A stretch of 5,735 nucleotides of DNA from Candidatus Tenderia sp. (GTDB taxonomy: Bacteria; Pseudomonadota; Gammaproteobacteria; Tenderiales; Tenderiaceae): contig JASBUE010000143.1 of assembly GCA_030148045.1 (NCBI GenBank), positions 1-5,735 on the forward strand, read 5' to 3'. The notes beneath the pieces were generated by a model. That model did not search any database. It was given only the letters and a program-made list of their open reading frames with translations, and was not told the origin of the DNA. Every line of letters begins with the position of its first letter. Position 1 is the first letter of the stretch. Of this stretch, positions 1 to 5,644 are shown in pieces. The translations under genes and the position numbers were made by a program.

Positions 1-1104
1 GCCGTCTATCTTTACCGCGCCCTGCTTGATCATGCGCATCGCTTCGGAGGTGCTGACGGTCAGACCGGCCTGTTTAAGCAGGTTGGCAATGGCCAGTTTG
101 CCGCCCTCCGACGCCAGTTCGATCTCCGGCATATCGTCCGGCAAGGCGCCCTTCTGGAAACGGGCGACAAAATTCTCCTGGGCCTGACGGGCGGCGGCAG
201 AATCATGGAAACGGGCGACCAGCTCTTCAGCCAACTGGAATTTGACGTCGCGCGGATTCAAGCCCTCCGCCACCTGTTTTTGCAAGCCCAGGATCTCGTC
301 CCAGGGCCGGAAACTGAGCAACTCTAAATAGCGCCACATCAGCTCATCGGAGATAGACATGATTTTGCCGAACATCTCGTCGGGCGCTTCATGGATACCT
401 ATATAGTTATCCAGCGACTTGGACATCTTTTGCACCCCGTCCAAACCCTCGAGAATAGGCATGGTGAGGACACACTGCTGTTTCTGACCGTAGACCTCCT
501 GCAACTGGCGCCCCACCAGCAGATTGAATTTCTGGTCGGTGCCACCCAACTCCACATCCGCCTTCATCGCCACCGAGTCATAGCCCTGCACCAGGGGATA
601 CAGAAATTCGTGAATGGCAATGGCCTGACCGCCGCTATAACGCTTATGAAAATCATCCCGCTCCAGCATACGCGCCACGGTATGCTTGGCCGCCAGCTGA
701 ATCAGATCGGCCGCGCTCATCTCCCCCATCCAGCTGGAATTGAACATCACCAGGGTCTTTTCCGGATCGAGTATTTTGTAAATCTGCTGTTCATAGGTAC
801 GCGCATTTTCGATAATTTCGTCGCGCGTCAACGGCTGGCGTGTGACATTCTTACCGGTGGGGTCGCCGATCATGCCGGTGAAATCACCGATCAGAAACAT
901 CACCTCATGGCCGAAATCCTGAAACTGCCGCAGTTTGTTGATCAGCACGGTGTGACCGAGATGGAGATCAGGCGCGGTCGGGTCAAAACCGGCCTTGATG
1001 CGCAGCGGCCGGCCCTCTTTGAGGCGCTCGACCAGCTCCTCTTCACGCAGGATCTCGTCCGCGCCACGCTTTATCAACTCCAGCTGTTCCGCTACCGCAT
1101 TCAT
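1..1104 (-). CDS. tyrS: Tyrosine--tRNA ligase, TyrZ-like type (3' end outside window)
   Basis: Charges tRNA-Tyr with tyrosine in the cytoplasm, using ATP. I translated the reverse strand by hand: 368 residues are visible without a stop. The class I signature appears as PDLHLGH (HLGH at residues 48-51) and the second as KMSKS (226-230). Further family motifs are KAGFDPTAPDLH, GDFTGMIGDPTG, ELGGTDQKFNLLVGRQ and MSKSLDNYIGI. KMSKS rather than KFGKT, together with the FNLLVGR segment, indicates the TyrZ-like bacterial subtype, so tyrZ is an alternative symbol. The last visible stretch, SEAMRMIKQGAVKIDG, is the beginning of the C-terminal S4 RNA-binding domain; about 30 residues should lie beyond position 1, given a usual length near 400. 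Two in-frame ATGs exist, at 1110 and 1104. I choose 1104 because AGAGG (1115-1111) is 6 nt upstream of it but directly abuts the other. It is transcribed divergently from the M23 gene. Confidence 0.97.
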   Translation of the reverse strand, partial: MNAVAEQLELIKRGADEILREEELVERLKEGRPLRIKAGFDPTAPDLHLGHTVLINKLRQFQDFGHEVMFLIGDFTGMIGDPTGKNVTRQPLTRDEIIENARTYEQQIYKILDPEKTLVMFNSSWMGEMSAADLIQLAAKHTVARMLERDDFHKRYSGGQAIAIHEFLYPLVQGYDSVAMKADVELGGTDQKFNLLVGRQLQEVYGQKQQCVLTMPILEGLDGVQKMSKSLDNYIGIHEAPDEMFGKIMSISDELMWRYLELLSFRPWDEILGLQKQVAEGLNPRDVKFQLAEELVARFHDSAAARQAQENFVARFQKGALPDDMPEIELASEGGKLAIANLLKQAGLTVSTSEAMRMIKQGAVKIDG

Positions 1105-1110
1105 TATCAT

Positions 1111-1115
1111 CCTCT
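1111..1115 (-). promoter_or_regulatory. Ribosome binding site of tyrS
   Basis: The reverse strand reads AGAGG followed by ATGATAATG. The first ATG has zero spacing and is unlikely to be used; the second, at 1104, has 6 nt. This site therefore decides the tyrS start. Confidence 0.6.
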
Positions 1116-1171
1116 ATACTTGTAGTGAATAACCCAGCCCCGGGTTCGCAGGGAAAGGCGCATTATAAATG

Positions 1172-1177
1172 GGAACC
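1172..1177 (-). promoter_or_regulatory. Candidate sigma-70 -10 box for tyrS
   Basis: The reverse strand carries a perfect TATAAT, followed by GCGCC before the probable start point, which gives a 5' leader of roughly 60 nt to the ATG at 1104. No good TTGACA match lies 16-18 nt upstream, so either the -35 is weak or an activator helps. The GC-rich discriminator just after the -10 is typical of promoters sensitive to ppGpp, which would suit a translation gene; that regulation is inference. A 5-bp inverted repeat (AACCC 1131-1135, GGGTT 1142-1146) lies in the leader, too short to interpret. Confidence 0.5.
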
Positions 1178-1218
1178 GCCAGGGACTTCGACTGATTCGC
1201 CTTTTTTTCGTCAACTGG

Positions 1219-1247
1219 CTTACAATGTGCGACTAAGGCTTTAAAAT
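1219..1247 (+). promoter_or_regulatory. Candidate promoter for the M23-anmK pair
   Basis: CTTACA (1219-1224, four of six matches to the -35 consensus) and TAAAAT (1242-1247, five of six to the -10) are separated by 17 nt. The predicted start is near 1254, about 36 nt before the ATG at 1290 or 60 nt before the GTG at 1314. An alternative -10, TACAAT (1221-1226), lacks a matching -35. This lies in the 185-nt divergent spacer shared with tyrS. Confidence 0.4.
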
Positions 1248-1289
1248 ATTGACCGTTATTTTTGTGGGCCAGGCGGGATTTTAGACAAA

Positions 1290-2648
1290 ATGAGCTTCAG
1301 CAAGGATGACGCAGTGCCGACACTATCCCATATGATACACAGACACCTCCATTGGCTGCTGGTACTGGGTGGGACGGCAATTCTCGGCATCGCCATCGGC
1401 GTACTGCCCGATGATGCCGAGGCGACGCGCGCGCCTGAAACAAGCGTGCTGGCACCGACCAATGAAGGCAAAACGTCCGCCATGGAATTGCCTGTCCGCA
1501 CCGCGACACCGGCGCAATCGCCTCCCGCACCGGCGGAACCACCGGGGGAATGGCGCACCGCCACCGTCAAATCCGGCGACAGTCTCTCCCTGCTATTTGC
1601 CCGGAATGATCTCAGCCCCCAAGAACTTTACAAGGTCACCCAAAATGAGGTTGCCGCCAAACGCCTAAAACGGCTCTATCCCGGCGATGAAATCAAGCTC
1701 CGCATCGACGCGGACCGGCTGACGGAATTGAGCTATGAATTCGATCTCGGCCGCAGCCTGCACATGCTGCGCGACGAAGACGGTTTCCAGGCCGAAATCA
1801 TCCAGCGGCCACTGGAACACCGCACTGCCCAGGCCACCGGGGTCATTAACGACTCGCTCTTCCTCAGCGCTCAAGCCGCCGGACTATCGGACAAGCTGAC
1901 CATGGAACTGGCCGGCATCTTCGGCTGGGACATCGATTTCGCCCTTGACATTCGCAAAGGTGACAAATTCGCCGTAATCTATGAAGAGGTATTCCTGGAC
2001 GGCGAGAAGGTGCGCGACGGCGACATCATCGCCGCCACCTTCGTCAATCGCGACACACCCTTCCAGGCGATCCGCTATACCGATGTCAGCGGCCACACCG
2101 ATTATTATTCACCCGACGGCCGCAGAATGCGCAAGGCCTTTCTGCGCACGCCGGTGGAGTTCTCACGCATCAGCTCGGGCTTCAGCCTGGGCCGCAAACA
2201 CCCGATCCTGAATACCATCCGCGCCCATAAAGGGGTGGACTACGCCGCCCCCCGCGGTACACCCGTCAAGGCCACCGGCGACGGCAAGATCATCCACCGC
2301 GGCCGCAAGGGCGGCTACGGCAGCACCGTCATTATCCAGCACGGCAGCAGCTACAGCACACTCTACGCCCACCTGTCCAACTATGCCCGCGGCTTCCGCA
2401 CCGGCGCGCGGGTCAAACAGGGACAGATTATCGGTTATGTCGGCAGCTCCGGCCTGGCCACCGGACCTCACCTGCACTATGAATTCCGCATCAATGGTGT
2501 CCATCGCAATCCTCTGACGGTCAAACTGCCCGACGTCCAGCCCTTGCCGCGCCAATACATGGCCGGCTTCCAGAGCCATGCCACCCCGCTGCTTGCCAGC
2601 CTGGACCTGCTCGGCCAAACCAACGTCGCGCTGGCCTCTGATTTCTAA
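1290..2648 (+). CDS. Membrane-anchored M23 peptidoglycan DD-endopeptidase, MepM-like
   Basis: Predicted zinc endopeptidase that cuts peptide cross-links in periplasmic peptidoglycan so new strands can be inserted. In the 452-residue product a single hydrophobic N-terminal segment (about 22-40) serves as uncleaved anchor or signal. A Pro/Ala-rich linker (about 44-86) follows, then a LysM-like/OapA-type region (about 88-138, with VKSGDSLSLLF and YPGDEIKLRI), a middle domain (about 145-285), and a C-terminal M23 domain (about 295-410). Zinc ligands fit H313 and D317 (HKGVD) and H396 (HLH, 394-396); H361 in LYAHLS and H394 are the expected catalytic histidines. Length and domain order match E. 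coli MepM (YebA). The start is uncertain: ATG 1290 has only a weak GGGA 11 nt away, while an in-frame GTG at 1314 follows AAGGA (1302-1306) by 7 nt and would give 444 residues. The stop is 6 nt before anmK, so the two are probably co-transcribed. Function confidence is high; the exact cleavage bond is inferred. Confidence 0.93.
   Translation: MSFSKDDAVPTLSHMIHRHLHWLLVLGGTAILGIAIGVLPDDAEATRAPETSVLAPTNEGKTSAMELPVRTATPAQSPPAPAEPPGEWRTATVKSGDSLSLLFARNDLSPQELYKVTQNEVAAKRLKRLYPGDEIKLRIDADRLTELSYEFDLGRSLHMLRDEDGFQAEIIQRPLEHRTAQATGVINDSLFLSAQAAGLSDKLTMELAGIFGWDIDFALDIRKGDKFAVIYEEVFLDGEKVRDGDIIAATFVNRDTPFQAIRYTDVSGHTDYYSPDGRRMRKAFLRTPVEFSRISSGFSLGRKHPILNTIRAHKGVDYAAPRGTPVKATGDGKIIHRGRKGGYGSTVIIQHGSSYSTLYAHLSNYARGFRTGARVKQGQIIGYVGSSGLATGPHLHYEFRINGVHRNPLTVKLPDVQPLPRQYMAGFQSHATPLLASLDLLGQTNVALASDF
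1302..1306 (+). promoter_or_regulatory. Shine-Dalgarno favouring an internal GTG start of the M23 gene
   Basis: AAGGA is followed after 7 nt by GTG at 1314, in frame with the M23 reading frame. This is a better initiation signal than the one before ATG 1290, so the protein may begin MPTLSHMIHRHL. The anchor segment is retained either way. Confidence 0.4.
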
Positions 2649-2654
2649 CCCTCC

Positions 2655-3767
2655 ATGGCTTACTTCATCGGCCTGATGTCAGGCACCAGCATGGATGCTG
2701 TCGATGCGGCCGTGCTGGATTTCTGCGACCATGCCTGCAACCTGGTGGCCAGCCACAGCCATCCCATTCCGCCACAGCTCGGCGAACGGCTGCAGCGACT
2801 CATCCAGAGCGAAACCTTCAGTGTCCGCGAACTCGGCGGTCTGGATGTGGAACTGGGCAGACTCTTCGCCGCCGCCGCCAATCAATTGCTGCAACAGAAC
2901 AAGCTCGCGCCCGGCGATATCGACGCCATCGGCAGCCATGGCCAGACCGTGTTCCACGCCCCCGACAGCGAGCCACCCTTTACCCTGCAAATCGGCGACC
3001 CCAACAGCATCGTCCAACTCACCGGCATTACCACCGTGGCCGACCTGCGCCGCCGTGACATTGCCGCCGGCGGCCAGGGCGCGCCACTGGCCACCGCCTT
3101 TCATAACCACCACTTTCGCTCCGGCGAACACAACCGCATCGTTCTCAACATCGGCTGCATCGCCAACATCACCGTGCTGGCGGCGGACCATGACGCCCCG
3201 GTCTTCGGCTTCGACACCGGCCCCGGCAACTGCCTGCTGGACAGCTGGATGCAACAACATCAGGACAAACGCTTCGATAAGGACGGCGCCTGGGGCGCGG
3301 GCGGCCGCGTCAACAAACGACTGTTATCCAGCCTGCTGGCCTACCCCTACTTTGCCGCGGCGCCGCCGAAGAGCACTGGGCGCGAGTATTTCAATCTACA
3401 TTGGCTGCAACAACACGCCCCGGACGATTCGGCGCAAAACATCCAGGCCACTCTGGCGCAACTGACGGTGGAAAGCATCACCGCGGCCATCGAGACCCAC
3501 GCCCCGCAAACGGACGAATTATTCCTGTGCGGCGGCGGCGTCTACAATTCGCTCCTGGTACGGGGGCTGGAACAGCGCTTGGACCGGATTAGGCTCGCCA
3601 CCACGGCGGAGCTCGGCATAGCGCCTGACTGGGTGGAAGCGGCCGCCTTCGCCTGGCTAGCCAAACAGACCCTGGAACACAGGCCCGGCAATCTGACCGA
3701 TGTGACCGGTGCCAGCGAGGCGGTAATCCTGGGAGGCATTTATCCCAGGACCAAAGCCGGACAATAA
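2655..3767 (+). CDS. anmK: Anhydro-N-acetylmuramic acid kinase
   Basis: Cytoplasmic enzyme of wall recycling: it opens the 1,6-anhydro ring of anhydroMurNAc and phosphorylates it with ATP, giving MurNAc-6-phosphate. The 370-residue length is normal. Family motifs run in order: FIGLMSGTSMDAVD (4-17, phosphate-binding), SHGQTVFH (94-101), RRRDIAAGGQGAPL (132-145), NIGCIANIT (165-173), GFDTGPGN (185-192, with D187 the probable catalytic base), PKSTGREYFNL (238-248), LCGGGVYNSLL (291-301), PDWVEAAAFAWLA (324-336) and RPGNLTDVTGA (343-353). Two departures from the consensus I know: Ala15 where Gly is usual (TSxDGVD), and Cys168 where the motif is normally NxGGxAN. The remaining motifs are intact, so it is probably active. 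The start at 2655 is fixed by the motif beginning at residue 4, yet there is no Shine-Dalgarno; the 6-nt gap after the M23 stop is CCCTCC, which suggests translation coupled to the upstream gene. The stop overlaps the A-tract of the terminator shared with erpA. Confidence 0.97.
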   Translation: MAYFIGLMSGTSMDAVDAAVLDFCDHACNLVASHSHPIPPQLGERLQRLIQSETFSVRELGGLDVELGRLFAAAANQLLQQNKLAPGDIDAIGSHGQTVFHAPDSEPPFTLQIGDPNSIVQLTGITTVADLRRRDIAAGGQGAPLATAFHNHHFRSGEHNRIVLNIGCIANITVLAADHDAPVFGFDTGPGNCLLDSWMQQHQDKRFDKDGAWGAGGRVNKRLLSSLLAYPYFAAAPPKSTGREYFNLHWLQQHAPDDSAQNIQATLAQLTVESITAAIETHAPQTDELFLCGGGVYNSLLVRGLEQRLDRIRLATTAELGIAPDWVEAAAFAWLAKQTLEHRPGNLTDVTGASEAVILGGIYPRTKAGQ

Positions 3768-3796
3768 AAAACGCCGGAACCTGAAAGGCTCCGGCG
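3766..3796 (-). terminator. Rho-independent terminator of erpA, shared with convergent anmK
   Basis: The arms CGCCGGA (3772-3778) and TCCGGCG (3790-3796) pair perfectly, with an inner CCT/AGG extension around a 3-nt loop. Read on the minus strand the one non-Watson-Crick position becomes a G-U pair and the stem is followed by TTTTTT (3771-3766), a textbook terminator about 30 nt past the erpA stop. On the plus strand the stem has an A-C mismatch and only a weak T-rich tail (CTTCT), so it probably terminates anmK less efficiently. The T-tract overlaps the anmK stop codon (3765-3767). Confidence 0.85.
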
Positions 3797-3825
3797 CTTC
3801 TGCAAAGAAATTCTCTCTGAGTTTA

Positions 3826-4185
3826 GACCGAGAAGGATGAACCGCAACCACAGGTGGTTGAGGCATTGGGATTACGAATCACAAAGTGCGAGCCTTCCAG
3901 ATCATCCTTATAATCGATCTCCGCGCCCAGCAAGTACTGGTAACTCATGGGATCGATCAACAGTTTGACGCCTTCCTTTTCCACCACGGTATCACCTTCA
4001 TTGACGTTCTCGTCAAAGGTAAAGCCGTACTGAAAACCGGAACACCCGCCGCCGGTAATGTAGATGCGCAGATTGAGCGCCTCGTTGCCCTCCTCTTCGA
4101 TCAGCTCGCGCACTTTGACGGCGGCGCTGTCGCTAAAGAGTACGGGAGAACTGTTATCAACTTCTGCTGTCGCTGTCGTCGTCAT
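3826..4185 (-). CDS. erpA: Iron-sulfur cluster insertion protein ErpA (A-type carrier)
   Basis: Carries Fe-S clusters from the assembly scaffold to apo-proteins; in E. coli it is needed for isoprenoid-pathway enzymes IspG and IspH. The stop codon occupies 3825-3823. The 120-residue product has the A-type cysteines C48 (GGGCSGFQYGF), C112 and C114 (TCGCGSSFSV at the C terminus). The blocks LRIYITGGGCSGFQYGFTFD and IDPMSYQYL closely match E. coli ErpA as I remember it, more so than IscA or SufA. I choose ATG 4185 because AAGG (4198-4195) lies 9 nt upstream; the frame is open to a TTG at 4194, but that codon directly abuts the ribosome binding site. It follows the bactofilin gene on the same strand, with a 94-nt gap that contains its own -10 box. 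It is not beside other isc or suf genes here. Confidence 0.97.
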
Positions 4186-4194
4186 AGGACACAA

Positions 4195-4198
4195 ACCT
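4195..4198 (-). promoter_or_regulatory. Ribosome binding site of erpA
   Basis: AAGG on the reverse strand lies 9 nt before ATG 4185 and 0 nt before the alternative TTG at 4194, which settles the start in favour of the ATG. Confidence 0.5.
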
Positions 4199-4222
4199 TG
4201 TAAACGTTAAAAGAATGGGGCC

Positions 4223-4228
4223 ATTATA
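4223..4228 (-). promoter_or_regulatory. Candidate -10 box of erpA
   Basis: A perfect TATAAT on the reverse strand is followed by GGCCCC, giving a leader of about 30 nt that contains the AAGG site. At 17 nt spacing the -35 position reads TTTTCC, a poor match, so the promoter may depend on an activator. I looked for an IscR-type palindrome and did not recognise one. The promoter would let erpA be expressed apart from the bactofilin gene upstream. Confidence 0.5.
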
Positions 4229-4279
4229 CCGCAGAAACCGACTCGGGAAAAACGCGGAATCCCAATACAATTAATGGTT

Positions 4280-4702
4280 TTATTCGGGACTCAGCGCCAC
4301 ATCTTCCGATGGCTCCACTAGTTGGGCAACAGATTCGGCGACGGGTTCCACGCGATGCACCAGGCTGCCATTCACCTCCGCCCCCATGGCCATTTCGATC
4401 AGATTATAATAGACGTTACCGATGACCTTGGCATTGGCGGCCAATTCGACGCGTTCGCTGGCATAAACGTCGCCAATCACCGTACCATTGAGGATGATAT
4501 TGGGCACACGCACCTCACCCTCCACCACGCCGTGGTCACTCAAGGTCAACAAAGATGAGGGCTCGTGGGCACAGACATTTCCTTTCAGTTTACCGTCAAT
4601 GTGAAACCCGCCGCTAAAGATAACATTTCCTTGCAGTTCAGTGTTTTGGCCAATCAATGAATCGATCTTCGCTGATTTGCGTTTTTTAGTGTTCGAAAAC
4701 AT
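4280..4702 (-). CDS. Bactofilin (polymer-forming cytoskeletal protein, DUF583)
   Basis: Small scaffold protein that self-assembles without nucleotide into filaments, usually at the inner face of the membrane, and helps place wall enzymes and other machinery. The 140-residue product shows the signature of a right-handed beta-helix: repeating short strands with glycine turns, for example GNVIFSGGFHIDGKLKGNV (25-43), GVVEGEVRVPNIILNGTVIG (58-77), and then runs ending GDV, GNV and NGSL up to about residue 114. A short polar, lysine-rich N-terminal tail (KKRKSAK, 6-12) and a disordered acidic C-terminal tail (about 118-140) flank the core, as is usual. ATG 4702 is the first possible start, because an in-frame stop lies 12 nt upstream. 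Its nearest Shine-Dalgarno, GGAG (4718-4715), is 12 nt away, which predicts modest translation. No terminator is visible after it, so readthrough into erpA is likely. In other bacteria bactofilins often work with M23 peptidases, and one is nearby here. Confidence 0.93.
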   Translation of the reverse strand: MFSNTKKRKSAKIDSLIGQNTELQGNVIFSGGFHIDGKLKGNVCAHEPSSLLTLSDHGVVEGEVRVPNIILNGTVIGDVYASERVELAANAKVIGNVYYNLIEMAMGAEVNGSLVHRVEPVAESVAQLVEPSEDVALSPE

Positions 4703-4785
4703 AGACCGTGATTACTCCGTCTTTAGCTAATTACTCTATCAACCCTACCTTGTAATAAGTTGTCGGCCAACACACAACTAGATTT

Positions 4786-4823
4786 AGCCGGCGCCAGCCC
4801 CCTGGCCTGTGCCCAGCCCGGCT
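4786..4823. repeat. GC-rich inverted repeat in divergent spacer
   Basis: The outer arms AGCCGG (4786-4791) and CCGGCT (4818-4823) are perfect. Inside lie GCCAG (4793-4797) and CTGGC (4802-4806) around a CCCC loop; CTGG can alternatively pair with CCAG at 4813-4816, so two inner stems compete. There is no adjacent T-run, and both flanking genes point away, so it is not an ordinary terminator. It could be a protein-binding palindrome or a structured leader of the bactofilin transcript; this is unproven. Confidence 0.4.
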
Positions 4824-4855
4824 TATCATGGCAAAATGGGATAACATATGAAAAG

Positions 4856-4885
4856 TTAAGAAATTTTTTATAACGTCGATATAGT
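4856..4885 (+). promoter_or_regulatory. Possible promoter for the SH3-protein gene
   Basis: TTAAGA (4856-4861, four of six matches to the -35 consensus) and TATAGT (4880-4885, five of six to the -10) are 18 nt apart, within the AT-rich part of the spacer. The predicted start near 4892 would put the 9-bp hairpin at 4897-4918 at the very 5' end of the transcript. TATAAC at 4869-4874 is an alternative -10. Confidence 0.3.
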
Positions 4886-4896
4886 TGACGACAACA

Positions 4897-4918
4897 GCAG
4901 GGCCGAGCGCGGCCTTGC
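4897..4918 (+). repeat. Nine-bp hairpin in the SH3-gene leader
   Basis: The arms GCAGGGCCG (4897-4905) and CGGCCTTGC (4910-4918) enclose an AGCG loop. All nine positions pair in plus-strand RNA if one G-U is allowed, whereas the minus-strand copy has an A-C mismatch. No T-run follows, so it is not a terminator. It ends 69 nt before the preferred start codon and could stabilise the mRNA or affect its translation. Confidence 0.45.
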
Positions 4919-4987
4919 CAAGGTAGCATGGCAGATCGCCCCTGTCGATATTGTGGCTTCATCAAATATATCTGGTTCGGACAAGGT

Positions 4988-5548
4988 ATGGCTCTTAAAA
5001 GGATTGCATTGGTTCTGGTCTACCTCTGGTTAATGCCCATATCATATGCCAATACGGTATTTGTCGGCGACAACCTGCGCATTGGCGTACGACCGGAACC
5101 CGGCACCAGCACCGCCCCAGTACTGGTTATAAGTTCAGGTGCAAAAGTAGAAATATTAGAGAGCAGGGACAGCTACTCCCGCATCCGCACTGAAGATGGC
5201 ACAGAGGGGTGGGTACGAAACGTCTACCTCAGCAAGGAACCCCCAGCCAAGCTGATCGTGGCACGGCTGCAGGAGAAACACCGGCAAATCCAACGAGAAT
5301 TGCTGGCCGCCCAAGAAAAGCTGGCCGCCAGCAACAGCGACAATCTGGAGCTGTCACGGAAGAACCAGCAACTTGAAAGTGAAACCTATGAGCTTCATCA
5401 AAAGCTGGCATCTCTCCGCCCGGACAATCGCCAAGTCTGGATTTACATGATTATCGCCCTCCTGTCGTTGTGCAGCCTTACCTTTACACTGGGCATTCTC
5501 TGGAATAAACACCAAGTCGCCAAAAAACTCGGCGGTCAGTCACTCTAA
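4988..5548 (+). CDS. SH3 domain, coiled-coil and C-terminal anchor protein, YgiM-like (TIGR04211 type)
   Basis: Secreted, inner-membrane-anchored protein of unknown biochemical role, with the same order of parts as E. coli YgiM. From the start I choose it has 186 residues. A signal peptide (1-21, basic KR then a hydrophobic core, probable cleavage after ISYA) is followed by a bacterial SH3 domain (about 24-82, with NLRIGVRPEPGT, GAKVEILE, YSRIRTEDGTEGWVRNVYL). A Gln/Glu/Lys-rich coiled coil (about 86-145), a hydrophobic transmembrane segment (about 151-171) and a short basic tail (KHQVAKK, 174-180) complete it. This places the SH3 domain and coiled coil in the periplasm. ATG 4988 is preferred because it puts the signal peptide at the N terminus; it has AAGG only 1 nt away and a GGA about 6 nt away. 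The frame opens at an ATG at 4928, behind AAGG with 4-nt spacing, which would add 20 residues (MADRPCRYCGF...) and spoil the signal peptide. The SH3 domain may bind wall peptides, but that is inference. Confidence 0.88.
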   Translation: MALKRIALVLVYLWLMPISYANTVFVGDNLRIGVRPEPGTSTAPVLVISSGAKVEILESRDSYSRIRTEDGTEGWVRNVYLSKEPPAKLIVARLQEKHRQIQRELLAAQEKLAASNSDNLELSRKNQQLESETYELHQKLASLRPDNRQVWIYMIIALLSLCSLTFTLGILWNKHQVAKKLGGQSL

Positions 5549-5584
5549 GCCGCTTGCCCATAAATTACCAGGGATACCGCACAA

Positions 5585-5614
5585 TTGATGAGACCACCAA
5601 ATACAGGATAGAAT
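5585..5614 (+). promoter_or_regulatory. Candidate sigma-70 promoter of the gene starting at 5645
   Basis: TTGATG (5585-5590, four of six matches to the -35 consensus) and TAGAAT (5609-5614, five of six to the -10) lie 18 nt apart. Transcription would start near 5621, about 24 nt before the ATG. It implies that the last gene is transcribed on its own rather than only by readthrough from the SH3 gene. No terminator is visible between the two. Confidence 0.45.
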
Positions 5615-5644
5615 CGAACACATTTATCGACTTTATCAGGGCAC

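Larger units (their letters stand above)
4703..4987. other. Divergent spacer between bactofilin and SH3-protein genes
   Basis: This spacer of 285 nt holds no ORF that I believe. It alternates AT-rich stretches (4703-4785 and 4824-4890, including a T-run near 4864-4869) with two GC-rich inverted repeats at 4786-4823 and 4897-4918. It must contain the promoters of both flanking genes; I could propose only one, on the plus strand, and found no convincing promoter for bactofilin. An 80-residue open frame on the minus strand across 4723-4965 has no family features and is probably chance. Confidence 0.6.

Noticed and set aside
391..1125. A 244-codon open frame on the plus strand
   Set aside because: It lies wholly antisense to tyrS, which has complete catalytic motifs. 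The translated frame is rich in His, Leu and Gln with no recognisable domain, as expected of a shadow frame.
2163..3260. Long antisense frames opposite the M23 gene and anmK (151 and 193 codons)
   Set aside because: Ala/Gly/Val-rich shadow translations of high-GC genes whose sense strand carries clear family motifs.
2695..3465. A 256-codon plus-strand frame inside anmK
   Set aside because: It is in another frame of anmK, with low-complexity Pro/Ala/Ser/Thr composition and no motifs.
4723..4965. An 80-codon minus-strand frame in the divergent spacer
   Set aside because: It runs through both inverted repeats and the promoter region, shows no domain, and its Cys/Arg/Tyr-rich composition looks random.
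4928..4987. N-terminal extension of the SH3 protein, with CRYC and an acceptable AAGG site
   Set aside because: Starting at 4928 buries the signal peptide 20 residues in. Family members begin with the signal peptide, so ATG 4988 fits better, though the upstream start cannot be excluded.
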